Below, one piece after another: positions 5,619-6,088 of a stretch of DNA of 6,088 nucleotides. Where the stretch lies: the NCBI GenBank assembly GCA_035495815.1, contig DATJFH010000260.1, forward strand, positions 1 to 6,088, in the 5' to 3' direction. Position 1 is the first letter of the stretch. Each line of letters opens with the position of its first letter. Source of the stretch: DATJFH01 sp035495815. GTDB taxonomy: Bacteria; Acidobacteriota; Terriglobia; Bryobacterales; Bryobacteraceae. The notes beneath the pieces were generated by a model. The model saw only the letters and a list, made by a program, of their open reading frames with translations. It had not been told where the DNA came from and made no database searches. The position numbers and the translations under genes were made by a program.

Positions 5619-6088
5619 CCACATTCGATCAGCGCCGCCGCCAGCAGGGGAATCATCAACTCGTGGTGTCCGGTGAGGGCGACGCCCCGGCCGCCCGCGC
5701 CGGCATGCGGCCTCTCCACCACATTCACCTTGGGCCGGTAGTGCTGCAGGAAATCCAGATTCACGGTGGTGAATCCGGACAGCGGCGCGCCCAGATTGCG
5801 CACCGCGGAAACCGCTTTGAGGAAAACCTCGGGCAGCACCACGGCCGAGCCGGCGTTGACGTAGACGCCGCCGCCGTTCAACCCCGCCACCAGCGAGCAG
5901 AACAGCCGGAAATCGCGGTGGGTAGCCGCTCCGATCGCCGCCGGATCCGCCGCCGGATGCGTGTGCGGGGTGTCGGTGCCGATCGCCACGTGCACGGTGA
6001 CGGGGGTCGCTTGTTTGTAGGCTTCGAGGAGCAGGCTGCTCGCCGCGAAGCGTGGATCGGCGATCCGGGAGAGCCGCTCGCCGAGCAC
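5615..6088 (-). CDS. Conserved protein of unknown function, 5' end off window
   Basis: The 157 C-terminal residues are visible and the frame stays open through the right edge; the GTG at 6086-6088 is probably internal. The chain has features of an alpha/beta enzyme: 'PVTVHVAIGTDTPHTHP' (visible residues 29-45), a Gly-rich 'LNGGGVYVNAGSAVVLPEVFLKAVSAVRNLG' (70-100), 'FTTVNLDFLQHYRPKVNVVERP' (106-127) and 'LTGHHELMIPLL' (138-149). From memory these belong to a family of roughly 300 residues found in Acidobacteriota and other bacteria and sometimes labelled deoxyhypusine-synthase-like; I cannot confirm that and assign no reaction. The HTHP and GHHE clusters could bind metal or phosphate, which is inference. 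I see no signal peptide or membrane segment in this part. Its TGA (5615-5617) overlaps the CPBP start as ATGA, so the two are almost certainly cotranscribed and coupled, with mtnA next. Confidence 0.88.
   Translation of the reverse strand: MLGERLSRIADPRFAASSLLLEAYKQATPVTVHVAIGTDTPHTHPAADPAAIGAATHRDFRLFCSLVAGLNGGGVYVNAGSAVVLPEVFLKAVSAVRNLGAPLSGFTTVNLDFLQHYRPKVNVVERPHAGAGGRGVALTGHHELMIPLLAAALIECG

Overview
This is a GC-rich bacterial chromosomal window with six protein genes (two cut by the window edges) and no RNA genes, insertion sequences, CRISPR arrays or phage features that I can see. The protein repertoire (a FecR/DUF6600-type Trp-rich exported protein, a DinB-like protein of the 'WQLLE.LRIAQWDILEFS' type, MtnA, and a TGHHE-containing conserved protein) resembles soil Acidobacteriota of the Bryobacter/Solibacter kind. 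That placement is an inference from remembered family resemblance, not a search.

Layout. The left edge holds the 3' part of a small cupin gene on + (1-321). A 310-base gap (322-631) follows, mostly featureless, with a small hairpin, a 12-bp palindrome and a possible -10 element close to the next start. The largest gene (632-2521, +) encodes an exported protein with a signal peptide, a FecR-like beta domain, a very Trp-rich segment and a long Pro/Arg/Glu repeat tail. It converges on an M48-type zinc metalloprotease gene (2528-3259, -), with only 6 bases between the two stop codons. A hairpin with a T-rich 3' flank spans both stops and could terminate the protease transcript.

The right half is all on the minus strand, in transcription order: a conserved protein of unknown function (5615-6088, 5' end off the window), a CPBP-family membrane protease (4896-5618), mtnA (3898-4902), and after a 62-base gap a DinB-like protein (3353-3835). 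The first three overlap by 4 and 7 bases, so they very probably form one translationally coupled operon. The DinB-like gene may be read through from it or use its own weak promoter.

How they work together. MtnA isomerises 5-methylthioribose-1-phosphate in methionine salvage. Nothing else from that pathway is visible, so the coupling of mtnA to a membrane protease and an uncharacterised protein is the main contextual oddity. I found no convincing new defence, mobile or RNA-based system. The observations below are of modest interest: the terminator embedded in convergent stop codons, an apparent loss of a metal-ligand His in the DinB-like protein, the palindrome upstream of the FecR-like gene, and the mtnA operon context.
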